Source of the DNA: Dyadobacter sp. 676
Lineage (GTDB): Bacteria; Bacteroidota; Bacteroidia; Cytophagales; Spirosomataceae
Reading direction: 5' to 3'
NCBI RefSeq assembly: GCF_040448675.1
Contig: NZ_CP159289.1
Span: forward strand, 3,621,001-3,685,000
Length of the DNA stretch: 64,000 nucleotides
The notes under the pieces were generated by a model. It saw only the letters and a list, made by a program, of their open reading frames with translations, searched no databases and was not told the origin of the DNA. Position 1 is the stretch's first letter. Each line of letters starts with the position of its first letter. This document shows, one piece after another, positions 18,056-26,777 of the stretch. The translations under genes were made by a program, and so were the position numbers.

Positions 18056-18071
18056 CGGTGCGCCGCTGCGC
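18056..18071 (+). repeat. GC-rich insert 3 (16 bp) in IS transposase orfB
   Basis: CGGTGCGCCGCTGCGC splits the codons for KPWS and HKRVHRIYQ. Hairpin GCGC-CGCT-GCGC. Frameshifting. Confidence 0.8.
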
Positions 18072-18210
18072 TCATAAACGAGTTCACCGCATTTATCAAG
18101 TTTTGAAGCTGAATAAGAGGCGAAAGGGAAAGCGGCGATTACCCGATCGGGTTAGGCAACCGTTAGCACAGCCTGCACAGGTAAATGAAGTATGGAGTGT
18201 CGATTTTATG

Positions 18211-18224
18211 CGGACGCCGCGCGG
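18211..18224 (+). repeat. GC-rich insert 4 (14 bp) in IS transposase orfB
   Basis: CGGACGCCGCGCGG follows VWSVDFM and precedes [12 protein letters not shown]. It resembles insert 7 with two bases missing. Its frame change is compensated by insert 5. Confidence 0.75.
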
Positions 18225-18260
18225 AGCGATAGTATGATTGGCAACCGCAAGTTTCGCACC

Positions 18261-18276
18261 GCACCGGCGGCCCGGA
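18261..18276 (+). repeat. GC-rich insert 5 (16 bp) in IS transposase orfB
   Basis: GCACCGGCGGCCCGGA lies between RKFRT and FNVIDDCSREAL. Hairpin CCGG-CGGC-CCGG. Its reverse complement resembles insert 7. Confidence 0.75.
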
Positions 18277-18429
18277 TTTAATGTTATCGACGACTGCTCG
18301 CGGGAGGCTCTGGCCATAGATGTGGATACTTCACTCTCTTCAAAGCGAATTATCAGAACTTTAAATAGGCTCGGCGAAAGCAGAGGGTTCCCAAAGGCGA
18401 TCCGATCGGATAATGGGCCAGAATTCACC

Positions 18430-18445
18430 CGCTGCGGCGGGCCGC
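18430..18445 (+). repeat. GC-rich insert 6 (16 bp) in IS transposase orfB
   Basis: CGCTGCGGCGGGCCGC lies between DNGPEFT and SKDFAIWCEEKG. Hairpin GCGG-CGGG-CCGC. It equals insert 7 at 15 of 16 positions if insert 7 is circularly permuted, and also resembles it in reverse complement. Confidence 0.8.
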
Positions 18446-18750
18446 TCCAAAGATTTCGCAATCTGGTGTGAGGAGAAAGGGATAGAAACCAGATTTATAC
18501 AGCCAGGCAAGCCAACGCAAAACGGCTATATCGAACGATTTAATCGACTGTACCGAGAAGCAGTATTAGACGCTTATTTGTTCTTCGACCTGGATCAGGT
18601 CCGGCAATTAACAACGGAATGGATTGAAGAATATAACCAGCGACGACCACACGAAGGACTGGGCAATTTGACACCATTTGAATGGAAGGAATCGCTGGCG
18701 AAAAAGAAAATTCACCAACAAATGACTGTCTGAGAAACGGGGTACTTACA

Positions 18751-19211
18751 ATTTGGTTGCCATTACTTAGGAGGATTATCGACCGGGGAAATTTGATTAA
18801 TATTCGTCAATAATCCAATAAATCACAGTTTGGGAGAAAGTCACGCTTTAAGGGGCTAATCTAGAAAGCCGCCCAAAGTGATTATATAGGGGACTGACAG
18901 AGCGATGAGCGGAATCTTAGTTAGTTTCAAAGGGTGTGCTTTGCAAATGTCAACTTACCTGAAAAGCCTGGGGAAGATCTGCCAGGGCGTTGTCCAGGAC
19001 AGTGCCCTGCCGACACCGACGCGGAGTATGCTAAGAAATGGCTAGAAACGCACACTGCTAAAATGCAATGGAGCTGGCCGGATACCGACAGCAGCTGGGT
19101 CAGCAGGGGCTGGATACGGGGAAGAAGTTAGATAGGAGATTAGGAATATAGTAGCCAGCTTTCAATAAATGTAACCCATACTTCTTTTATGTAAAATATT
19201 AGACAATTGAC
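18751..19211 (+). other. island stretch with a degraded coding remnant
   Basis: No intact gene. Two short overlapping frames between about 18934 and 19141 read plausibly as one broken C-terminus. The first runs to EYAKKWLETHTAKM, and the second continues from about 19070 as ELAGYRQQLGQQGLDTG and ends at a TAG. The protein is not recognised. The rest (18751-18930) shows no coding or structural signal. Confidence 0.35.
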
Positions 19212-19934
19212 ATGATTTTGAAAAAAATTAAAAATCGAGTTGGCTACTTTACTATTATTTTAATTTTTATGGGAGGTATATTTTACTTCTTAAATCATAG
19301 GGAGTATTTAGATAAATCCGAATACTACGAGTTGACAAGACAATTAACGCCTGATAAAAGATATTATATTTACCACTATGCTAGATATGGTGGTATGGCT
19401 TTTTCAAGTGATATTACAGGGTATAGATTACTAGAAAAGGAAGAACGTTTTGCTGAAAATGCGGGTAAAAAATTTCCTTATGGTTTGGGCGGTTGGCAAT
19501 CCAAGGATACAATATTAATAAATGAGCTGGAACAGCCTGGAATAGATGCGGATACGTTCCCAAGTCGTGTGGAATATGAAACTCTTGGAGATTTTACGAT
19601 CAAAAGAGTTTTTTATAAATCTTCCATAAACGGTGGAAGATCAATGGATTATGTGTGCGATTCATTATATGTGTCTAACGGAAAAATAGTAATACTCAAA
19701 ATAAGGGATGAAGAAGAAAATCTGAAATTAGAACGAATGGTTTTTCCGTTAGGCCCGGTTACAATCTATTCTAATAATGGTATAGTATCAAAATTAGAGA
19801 TCGAAGATTTAGATAAATATTATAATTCAGATAACAAGGCTATGGTTCTCTCAACGAGTTTTACATTTATCCCTAATAAAAGTGTATTAATTAGGGATCT
19901 TGGAGAAACAGGATACTTTTTAAGTATAAAGTAA
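19212..19934 (+). CDS. hypothetical membrane-anchored protein
   Basis: A 240-residue protein with a basic N-terminus and one membrane helix (VGYFTIILIFMGGIFYFLN). A charged, mostly beta-like domain follows, of unknown family. The sequence is strongly AT-rich compared with flanking chromosomal genes, consistent with acquisition. It sits alone in the island; ATG at 19212 with weak upstream purines. An immunity-type role would be a guess. The gap to 20192 has no further convincing gene. Confidence 0.65.
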   Translation: MILKKIKNRVGYFTIILIFMGGIFYFLNHREYLDKSEYYELTRQLTPDKRYYIYHYARYGGMAFSSDITGYRLLEKEERFAENAGKKFPYGLGGWQSKDTILINELEQPGIDADTFPSRVEYETLGDFTIKRVFYKSSINGGRSMDYVCDSLYVSNGKIVILKIRDEEENLKLERMVFPLGPVTIYSNNGIVSKLEIEDLDKYYNSDNKAMVLSTSFTFIPNKSVLIRDLGETGYFLSIK

Positions 19935-20192
19935 ATTCGTTTAAACTACTAACTCTTGCTAAGTTAGGGAATTGCTAAGAGCGTTAATAAAGTGAGCCTA
20001 TTTGAAAAGTGCAAATTGATCGTTTCGATCGTGTTGAAGACTCAAGACAAACCTAGAATTGCCGGTGCCGTTCAGATAACTCATTTTATGTTAAATGAGA
20101 AAACACAGAACAAGAGGTTGTGGTCTAGTGGACGAAGTTTTTGGTTTTGTGCAAGGGAAAGCGGAGGCTTCGCTTATGGTCATGGGAACGGA

Positions 20193-20780
20193 TCAGTAAA
20201 TTCTGGGAATATCAATTGTAGTTGGCTGGATTAGTGTAGCCTTCTGGCCGTCACGGCGAATTTTGTAATAAACGACCCCAAACATGTGGCTTAAGAAGGA
20301 AATGGCTTTAAAAAGCTCTTTATCACTTGCGGAGCATTCTAATTGTTTTGAATACATCCCTCTTATGTCAAAAAAAGGATAGACGAACCAAGCCACTTGA
20401 TTGGGTTTAGTCCCTGGTTTTACTATCCAATTGCCCTCCGTAGCACATATGTTCGCCAAAATTTTGCTGGAAGTAATTGGTGCTAGGTTGCCATCGTACC
20501 GTGTGCTATCAACCAGCCCTAAGCCATTAACGCGGAAAACAAACAAGCCCCATGAAGGCTTGCAACTCACTGGCGGCAAATCAACCCCCATTCTCAATCG
20601 ATCCTCTAGATTTTTTTTGTCCCAGATTCTGAATGAAAAATTTTCAGATCGGATATTCGCTGTGTCAGACTGATAGTTCTTTGGACGGGGTAACGCCTCA
20701 TATCCCGGTAATGCAAATAGCTCAATCTTAGCGGCATTCTTTCCACCGTCTGAGCTTTGTCTGATCCCTGTATCCGGCAC
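20193..20780 (-). CDS. hypothetical protein, probably 5'-truncated
   Basis: About 195 residues on the minus strand without recognised motifs. The amino-acid pattern looks coding (for example WGLFVFRVNGLGLVDSTRYD and FLSHMFGVVYYKIRRDG). The apparent start overlaps the SRAP fragment on the other strand, so the true N-terminus has probably been lost where two truncated genes were joined near 20745. No signal peptide is visible. Confidence 0.45.
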   Translation of the reverse strand: MPDTGIRQSSDGGKNAAKIELFALPGYEALPRPKNYQSDTANIRSENFSFRIWDKKNLEDRLRMGVDLPPVSCKPSWGLFVFRVNGLGLVDSTRYDGNLAPITSSKILANICATEGNWIVKPGTKPNQVAWFVYPFFDIRGMYSKQLECSASDKELFKAISFLSHMFGVVYYKIRRDGQKATLIQPTTIDIPRIY

Positions 20781-21200
20781 CTATGAGCACCGCGCCATCC
20801 AAGGCTGGGCCCAGAAAGTCCCCTACTACATCTGGCCCAAAGACCGTAAGATCCAGTTCTTGCCTGGACTTTATCAGCTCTTTGAGTCCGTCGGGCCAGC
20901 TGGTGAAAAAATACAAGTTGGCAGCTTTGGGATGCTCACCCGCCCAGCCAACGAGCTGATGACAAACATTCACAACGATGGCGAGTTCCGCCACAGGATG
21001 CCGCTGTTTCTCACATCCGAATTGGAAGAGTTTGGGTTTCCGAGCATTTCTCCGATGATGATATGAAAGCCGTTTTTGACTATTGCCTGCCCTCAGAGCT
21101 GCTGAATGTTCATACCGTCTTCAGCGTCAGAAGAAAAAAACCGCGACCGGACGGCAAGCCTAAGTCTGAATTTGGAAATATGATAATTTGCCGCCACTAG
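20749..21200 (+). pseudogene. SRAP/HMCES/YedK fragment (abasic-site sensor), 5'-truncated and frameshifted
   Basis: Family-like sequence begins at ELCLIPVSGTYEH and includes the SRAP segments PYYIWPKD, GLYQLFE, FGMLTRPANELMTNIHN and RHRMPLFL. After one missing base near 21030 it continues as VWVSEHFSDDDMKAVFDY and LLNVHTVFSVRRK. SRAP proteins crosslink abasic sites in single-stranded DNA through Cys2. That N-terminal half is absent, so this piece cannot act. The contacts LTRPAN and HNxxxxRMP are preserved. A relic of a DNA-repair or mobile-element gene. Confidence 0.8.
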
Positions 21201-21646
21201 GGAATGACGGAGGGGATGTTTTCCAAATGTCACTGTTTTAGGGACATGGTACCAACATCAATAATCGTTTAGACAAAGTACCTCAGAATAACAGAGCACA
21301 TTCAAGAAAAAAAATCTCGGCTCTTTTTATTATGTAATTATTTTTATCTATAATTGTATCAACCCTTCTGTTCTACAATAACTAAGATCTGACAGATCAT
21401 AGCACCCATCAAACATGAAACTTACAGCTGAACACTTTTAATGTTCGGCGGGAGGTTTGCGCGCCCTATTTTCTCATTCGATTACAAACGATATTCTTTG
21501 AGTTTACTATATTATTTTCAACATGAAACTAATATAGTACAAGCTCCAGGGGAAGCATATGTCCAAATTTGGGCAAAGAATTTACTTGCGTACTTACTAT
21601 CGCCAAGCAGGAAGAATACTGCAAACTATTGTATAAATTAAATAAT
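21201..21646. other. AT-rich gap, no gene seen
   Basis: No plausible coding frame or RNA gene. Contains A/T runs and the likely promoter region of the following lipoprotein gene. Confidence 0.5.
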
Positions 21647-22111
21647 ATGAAAAAAAATGTGATTATAGTGCTCTGTCTACTTAGCAGTGTATTTGTCACT
21701 TGTAAAGATGACGAACCATTTGAGTTCGAATGTACAGATGGCGTTTTGAATTTTGAATTGTTGAATGATGAGTTAAACCCGCAAGTACGTCTTAAAGAGG
21801 TTGGAACCAGTAGTATAAATTCGCAGATCATTCAAAATGAAAACGAGCTATACAAAAAATTAGAAATTGTCTTTCTAAAAAAAAAGATTGATTTTGATAA
21901 AAAAAGCTTGGTCGTAATAAGTTTTAAAACAAACCCACCAGTCTCCGTTGAATCGCAGGTTGTGGTGGCCGATTGCAATAACAATAGGATCCAAGTAACG
22001 GCGGAACTCCGTAGTGCATCTATTCCGGTAGATGCTGTCAACTGCGTTTTTGCTATTGTTCCAAAACTTAAATCTTATACTATTGAGTTTGTTCCAAAAT
22101 ACATAAAATAA
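21647..22111 (+). CDS. hypothetical lipoprotein
   Basis: A 154-residue protein. The ATG at 21647 is chosen because it begins a lipoprotein signal peptide (MKKNVIIVLCLLSSVFVTC) with Cys at about 19; upstream in-frame codons are not signal-like. The mature part is mostly beta-like and acidic, with no recognised family. It ends 7 nt before the subtilase gene, so the two are probably co-transcribed. It might be a partner or inhibitor of the protease, but this is inferred from position only. Confidence 0.7.
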   Translation: MKKNVIIVLCLLSSVFVTCKDDEPFEFECTDGVLNFELLNDELNPQVRLKEVGTSSINSQIIQNENELYKKLEIVFLKKKIDFDKKSLVVISFKTNPPVSVESQVVVADCNNNRIQVTAELRSASIPVDAVNCVFAIVPKLKSYTIEFVPKYIK

Positions 22112-22118
22112 ATAGCCT

Positions 22119-24522
22119 ATGAAAACGGTCGCTCTATTTAGTTCCATTTTTGTTCTTTTAATACAATTTTCTGCCGACGCACAGGACTTTTTCTATCGGC
22201 ACAACGGCAATCAGATTAAGGTAATAAAATCGGAAAAAAATCCGTTATTCAAACAAAGAAGGGGGCCAATATCTCAACTTTATTAAAGAACAATCCTTTA
22301 ATTGATTCGCTTAAAGAACTACTACCAGATCAGAACCTTTACCTAGTATTTAATAAAAATGGAGCAAACAATGACCTCCGGCAGGCAGTAAATCTCGGTA
22401 CTGACATAAACAGTATCAATCCGGTCTTGCACACCGCTGATGGAAAGGAACTGGGATTTCTATCCGAACAAATAATAGTCCGACTAAAACCGAGTACGCA
22501 AGTCGCCACATTTGAGGACATCATAAGGAAACATGACGCAAGAATAGATCGAAAGACCGAATATGACTCCTTGACTTATTTAATTTCGTCCTTAGCTGAT
22601 ACCGATAGAATATTCGAGCTCACCGAAAAATTGTATCAAAGCCAAATATTCGAGTATGTCGAACCAAAATTTTGGCTATTTGTCGAAACAGCTAGCGATC
22701 ACAAAAAACGACCTTTGGTTATATGCACAAACGACCAATACTACCCACAGCAATGGCTTCTAAACAACACCGGGCAATCGGGCGGCATTGTCGATGCTGA
22801 TATTGATGCGCCCGAGGCTTGGGCAATCACTAGCGGAAGCCCTTCTGTTAGAATTGCAATTCTCGATAATGGTACTGAACGAAACCATCCAGATCTAACC
22901 GCAAATATTACAGGTGGGTCAGATGCTACCGGCGGCTCTGGCGGATGTGCCTACCCAGCCACGAATGGCAATCCAAACTGGTGCGCAGGTGATGCACACG
23001 GGACTTGGGTTGCAGGCGTAGCCGCAGCCGTCGGGTGTACGGGCGTAGGTGTAACTGGAGTTGCATATGGCTCTAAGATCGTTCCAGTCAGAGTATTTCA
23101 AGGAACAACCCTAACTAACGCCGACTGGGTAGCAAGCGGAATCAACTATGCGAGAAATAACGCAGAAATCATAAATATGTCGTTTACACTCGCAGCCCCA
23201 TCCTCTACCGTTGACACACAAATAAGCCAAGCCGTCACAACTGGTCGTGGGGGGAAAGGCGTAATTTTGGTGGCTGCATCAGGTAACAATGCCGGTTCAA
23301 CACCTGGTTATCCGTCTATAAACCAAAATGTTGTATCAGTGGGAAGAACAACAAATCAGGATTTGCGATTCATGGATTCGCAGTATGGCCCAGGCTTGGA
23401 TCTTGTTGCACCAGGCGTCGACATTTGGACAACAGATCTTACTGGAGCAACAGGAGCGAATACCGGTGACTATGCGGCCGTAGGCGGCACATCGTTTGCT
23501 AGCGCAGCCGTTTCAGGTGCATTTGCTCTACTCCTTTCAGTAAATCCAAATCTAACCATTAGCCAAGCGCGGATGCTATTAGAATCTACTACCGACAAAA
23601 TTTCGTTAGGAACATATAGTTATGCCAGTACACCTAATCAAAATAATGGAGCCTGGAATAATGAGGTCGGCTATGGCAGAGTAAATGTAAACAACACACT
23701 GATTGCAATGAGAAATAGTAACATAACCGGCCCATCGATAATTTGCACCTCTGGGACGTTCAACCTGACTTTCAAACCGAATGTTCCCAAAACCTGGTAT
23801 AGTAGCAATACATCTATACTAACCATCAATAGCGTCACGGGAGTCGCCACACGGGTAGGAAGCGGAAGTGGCCCGGTCACAATTACGATGAGATATTCAG
23901 TACTTTCGACTACCTACGATATAACCAAGGAAATCTGGGTTGGCACTCCAGACGTGTCCACAATAAAATACGACAATGGGATATCGGCTGGCGGGGCAAT
24001 TATGTTTCACCCTATTCCAACCATACAGTATATTTGGATCAACAGAACGTCATAAAAGCTAACGTAACTAATACAAACTGGAACCCAAACCCAAACATTG
24101 GCTATGGCTATGGCATGGGATTCTCCCAATTTGACTTCTCACTGAATCCTGGCTCTACGGTAGTATTCAATCCAGTTTCATCTACCAACGTTTGTGGAAC
24201 CGCAAACCGCTCCCTTTCGTTCACAGCAAACTCATCCTTTACGCTTGCACCAAATCCGGCCACAACCGAGTTAAAAATAATATTCGACAATGTTGACAAG
24301 AACGAAAACATTCCATCCCAGATGACACTTGTAAGCGAAACTACTTTAAAAACAGTAAAGTCATTGACAAGAGATGATGTGATGAAGCACGAAAACATCA
24401 AAAGTACTAGGACTTATATTATCAACGTAGCAGACCTGCCACGCGGAACATATTACTTTCATGCAAAACAGGATGCAAACTCAAACAACGAAACAAAAAG
24501 TGTAAGGATATTACTAAAATGA
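22119..24522 (+). CDS. secreted subtilisin-like serine protease (S8) with T9SS sorting tail, two frameshifts
   Basis: Signal peptide (MKTVALFSSIFVLLIQFSADA), a propeptide of about 190 residues, then the S8 catalytic domain. The Asp motif is IAILDNGTERNHPDL, the His motif GDAHGTWVAG, the oxyanion Asn ILVAASGNNAG and the nucleophile GGTSFASAAVSGAFALL, so the triad is complete. A beta-rich domain follows and then a C-terminal sorting domain beginning LAPNPATTELKI, typical of type IX cargo. Two one-base losses break the frame: A7 at 22234-22240 and GGG at 23978-23980. Restoring one base at each gives about 800 continuous residues. Confidence 0.87.
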
Positions 24523-24697
24523 CAAAAGTAAAGATAAACCTGAAACCTGAGTTTAATTACAGGGCGAATCTCTACGGGTGATAGGCATATATCTAATTGA
24601 AATAAGTCTCGAAGCCAGTAAATTGTTAAAAAAATCGCAATCATATAAGGTCAAAAAGTGGTCTTCCTTAAAAATGAAGACTGTTTTGGATGGGTAT

Positions 24698-24862
24698 TTA
24701 TTTAATGCGCTCCGCTTTGATCTCGATCTCTTCCCCAAGGCCTACAAATGACGCAGTCGTTTGCATTGAGTAGCGTATCGGATCAGCGGTTTGTGCTGTT
24801 GCAGTATTAATGTAAAGAAGCCCAAGAATAAGGGCAAGCATCCACTTGGAGAAAGTTTTCAT
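24698..24862 (-). CDS. small secreted peptide or truncated gene start
   Basis: 54 residues: a clear signal peptide (MKTFSKWMLALILGLLYINTATAQ) and then only about 30 residues ending in IEIKAERIK. This looks like the 5' end of a larger secreted-protein gene cut short. No family recognised. Confidence 0.45.
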   Translation of the reverse strand: MKTFSKWMLALILGLLYINTATAQTADPIRYSMQTTASFVGLGEEIEIKAERIK

Positions 24863-24971
24863 CGTCAGTTTCGTTGAGTAAAATCTATTGATGTAACTAT
24901 AAGGGAATAGCGATCAATTTGCAATTGAAGCGCTTTGTTTTTAGAAAAAAATGTTGTAAATACCGCGTAAT

Positions 24972-25030
24972 GTAAAAATCGAAGGAGCCGAATACTTGAA
25001 GAAGTATGTGCGGATACCCTCGATTTTTAC
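24972..25030 (-). repeat. 11-bp inverted repeat downstream of the integrase
   Basis: GTAAAAATCGA and its exact complement separated by 37 nt, with a smaller hairpin inside (ATACTT/AAGTAT). It lies between the integrase stop and the small minus-strand gene. It could be a terminator or a recombinase-related site. Confidence 0.4.
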
Positions 25031-25568
25031 CAGTAAACTCGTGATCAGAATGCCACCAGTAACTTGCCATAGCGTTCTAAATCTTCGTGCTCGAAGCTAT
25101 CAAGGTAGTGCTGAGTTGTCTTGCGATCTTTGTGCCCTAAGCTTTCGGATATGTAATCAATAGACACCTCGTTGCTGCGTTTGAGAACCGTGCTATATGA
25201 GTGCCGTGCTACGTACGTCGTTAATTTCGCTTCAAAGCCAAGCTCTTTTCCGATTTGAGACATGTGCTTGTTGACATTCCGGGTGATATTCTGAACAATC
25301 CGCCGTTCATCGACTGCATTCTTTGATTCATTGAGGAATGGGAATACATAGGTGTCTTTGGTTGTTTCGCGGTTGCCCCATTTTGCAATTATCTGGAATG
25401 CATGTTCCGTTGGCTTCGCCACAACAGGTGCTAGGTTTCCTCTCGAAGTTCTTTCAGTCTTTGCACGGATGAAGGTTATGACACCATCTTTAACGTCCCT
25501 GTATCGGAGACGGCATATATGAGGTGGCTCCTAAAAGCGGCACACATTTTTGCACATCTTGATGCAAA

Positions 25569-25880
25569 ATGAAAGACCCCAAAACTGTAAAGACTCGTAG
25601 GAGCTACGACCTTGATTTCAAGCAGGAAGTAACCAGAATGCTGACATCAGGTCGAAGCGCCAAGGAAATCTCCGAGTCGTTTGGAATTGCTGAAAATCTT
25701 CTATATCGTTGGAAGAGAATGGCAACTATGAAGACAAAAACAAAGGACGGGCAAAAAGAGGATAGCGCTGCTGGAAAGCTCTCTGCAGAAAATGCGCGGC
25801 TTCGAGCGGAAAACGAACGTCTTAAAACGGACCGCGAGATCCTAAAAAAGGCGTTAGGTCTTTTCAGCAAGTCCGACTGA
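25569..25880 (+). CDS. IS3-family transposase OrfA
   Basis: 103 residues with the helix-turn-helix of IS3 OrfA (YDLDFKQEVTRMLTSG, AKEISESFGIAENLLYRWKR) and a leucine-zipper tail (LSAENARLRAENERLKTD). Intact and full length. Normally fused to OrfB by -1 frameshifting near its end. Confidence 0.88.
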   Translation: MKDPKTVKTRRSYDLDFKQEVTRMLTSGRSAKEISESFGIAENLLYRWKRMATMKTKTKDGQKEDSAAGKLSAENARLRAENERLKTDREILKKALGLFSKSD

Positions 25881-25894
25881 GGGACGTCTATGAC

Positions 25895-26777
25895 TTGATA
25901 TCGTCTCTATCCGAGAAGAATAAAGTGAGCTACCTCTGCACTCTTTTCGAAGTGAGCAGAACAGCTTATTATCGGTATCGGAGAGGCGGAAGTCATAATG
26001 CGGACAAAAAATATAACCGCCCAAAGCATGAGATACGGATCGAGTTTATCCGCAACCTGAAGCGATACGGTAGCAGACGAATCAAAGAATCCTTGAAACA
26101 AAAAGGTATTAGGATTGGTCGCCGGAAAATCGCTGAAATCATGCGAAAAGAAGGTCTGAGGGCCATTCAGCCGCCAAGGTTTATTCCAAGGACGACCGAT
26201 AGTAAACACGGAAAACGAGTTTGTCGCAACCTGCTAACTAATCAACCGAAGCCAACTCGGCCCAATGCTGTTTGGACATCGGACATTACATACATGCCAC
26301 TGAAAGGCGGGAAATGACGGTCCGCCGCTGCGGGCTTATCTGTGTACTTGGATGGATTTATATTCCAGGCAAATCGTTGGCTGGCAGGTCAGTGACAATA
26401 TGCAGGAAAGTCTTGTCAGAGAACCGTTGGTACGAGCACTCTTGAAGCGACGAGTCAAGTGCGGCATGGTAATACATTCCGATCGTGGCGGACAATATTT
26501 ATCCGGCAAAATGAAAAAGGTCGTCAAGACTTTCAAATTGAGACAGAGCATGTCACGCGCTGATGATCCTTATGACAATGCCTGGGCTGAGTCGTTTTGG
26601 AGTAGACTAAAAGCCGAATTAGCTATACCAAAAGGCGGATATGAGAGTATCGATAAGCTGAAAACGATTCTGTTCGAATACATTGATGGATATTACAATA
26701 CCAGAAGATTACATTCATCATTGAACTACCTAAATCCGGTAGCTTTTGAAGCAGAATACTATCGGCAAACCGGATAA
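25895..26777 (+). pseudogene. IS3-family transposase OrfB with one GC-rich insert
   Basis: DDE integrase-type transposase. The first Asp is in VWTSDITYMPL, the second in VIHSDRGGQYLS and the Glu in NAWAESFWSRLK. Translation stops prematurely after LKGGK because 16 bp are inserted at 26317-26332. Removing them gives LKGGKWAYLCTWMDLYSR and an unbroken 294-residue protein. It is otherwise undamaged. Confidence 0.85.
26317..26332 (+). repeat. GC-rich insert 7 (16 bp) in the second IS transposase
   Basis: ACGGTCCGCCGCTGCG (boundary may shift by one base) splits the tryptophan codon of LKGGKWAYL. It forms CCGC-CGCT-GCGG and is nearly the same as inserts 2 and 3 in the other, only distantly related IS. 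Confidence 0.8.

Larger units (their letters stand above)
17532..18733 (+). pseudogene. IS3-family transposase orfA/orfB, interrupted by six 14-16 bp inserts
   Basis: As written the gene is broken into several frames. With the inserts removed it reads as orfA (MKKTRFTETQ joined to IVSILKQQEAG, helix-turn-helix ISEATFYNWKSRYGG, leucine-zipper region ENSRLKK joined to MFADLSLDNQILKEI). A -1 frameshift at AAAAAGG would then give orfB. In orfB the DDE triad is visible: D in VWSVDF, D in IRSDNGPEF and E in QNGYIERFNR. No other stop or indel remains after removal, which is remarkable for a copy carrying six inserts. The product as annotated cannot be a functional transposase unless the inserts are bypassed or removed. 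Confidence 0.85.
17471..18750 (+). mobile_element. IS3-family insertion sequence (IS407-like) with six GC-rich inserts
   Basis: Ends match as imperfect inverted repeats: TGTAAGTGTCCC at the left and, read inward, TGTAAGTACCCC at the right, with similarity continuing for about 27 nt. No target duplication is visible. It encodes orfA and orfB of an IS3 transposase. The copy is 1280 bp, but 93 bp are six short GC-rich inserts in the coding part. Without them it would be 1187 bp, normal for the group. Confidence 0.85.

Noticed and set aside
17471..18750. Explaining the GC-rich inserts as homopolymer sequencing errors
   Set aside because: They are 14-16 bp blocks of related sequence, not one-base changes in runs, and recur in two different IS elements.
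19992..20234. Plus-strand frame of 80 codons in the island
   Set aside because: GTG/ATG context poor, no family resemblance and it runs into the opposite-strand gene; kept as unexplained sequence.
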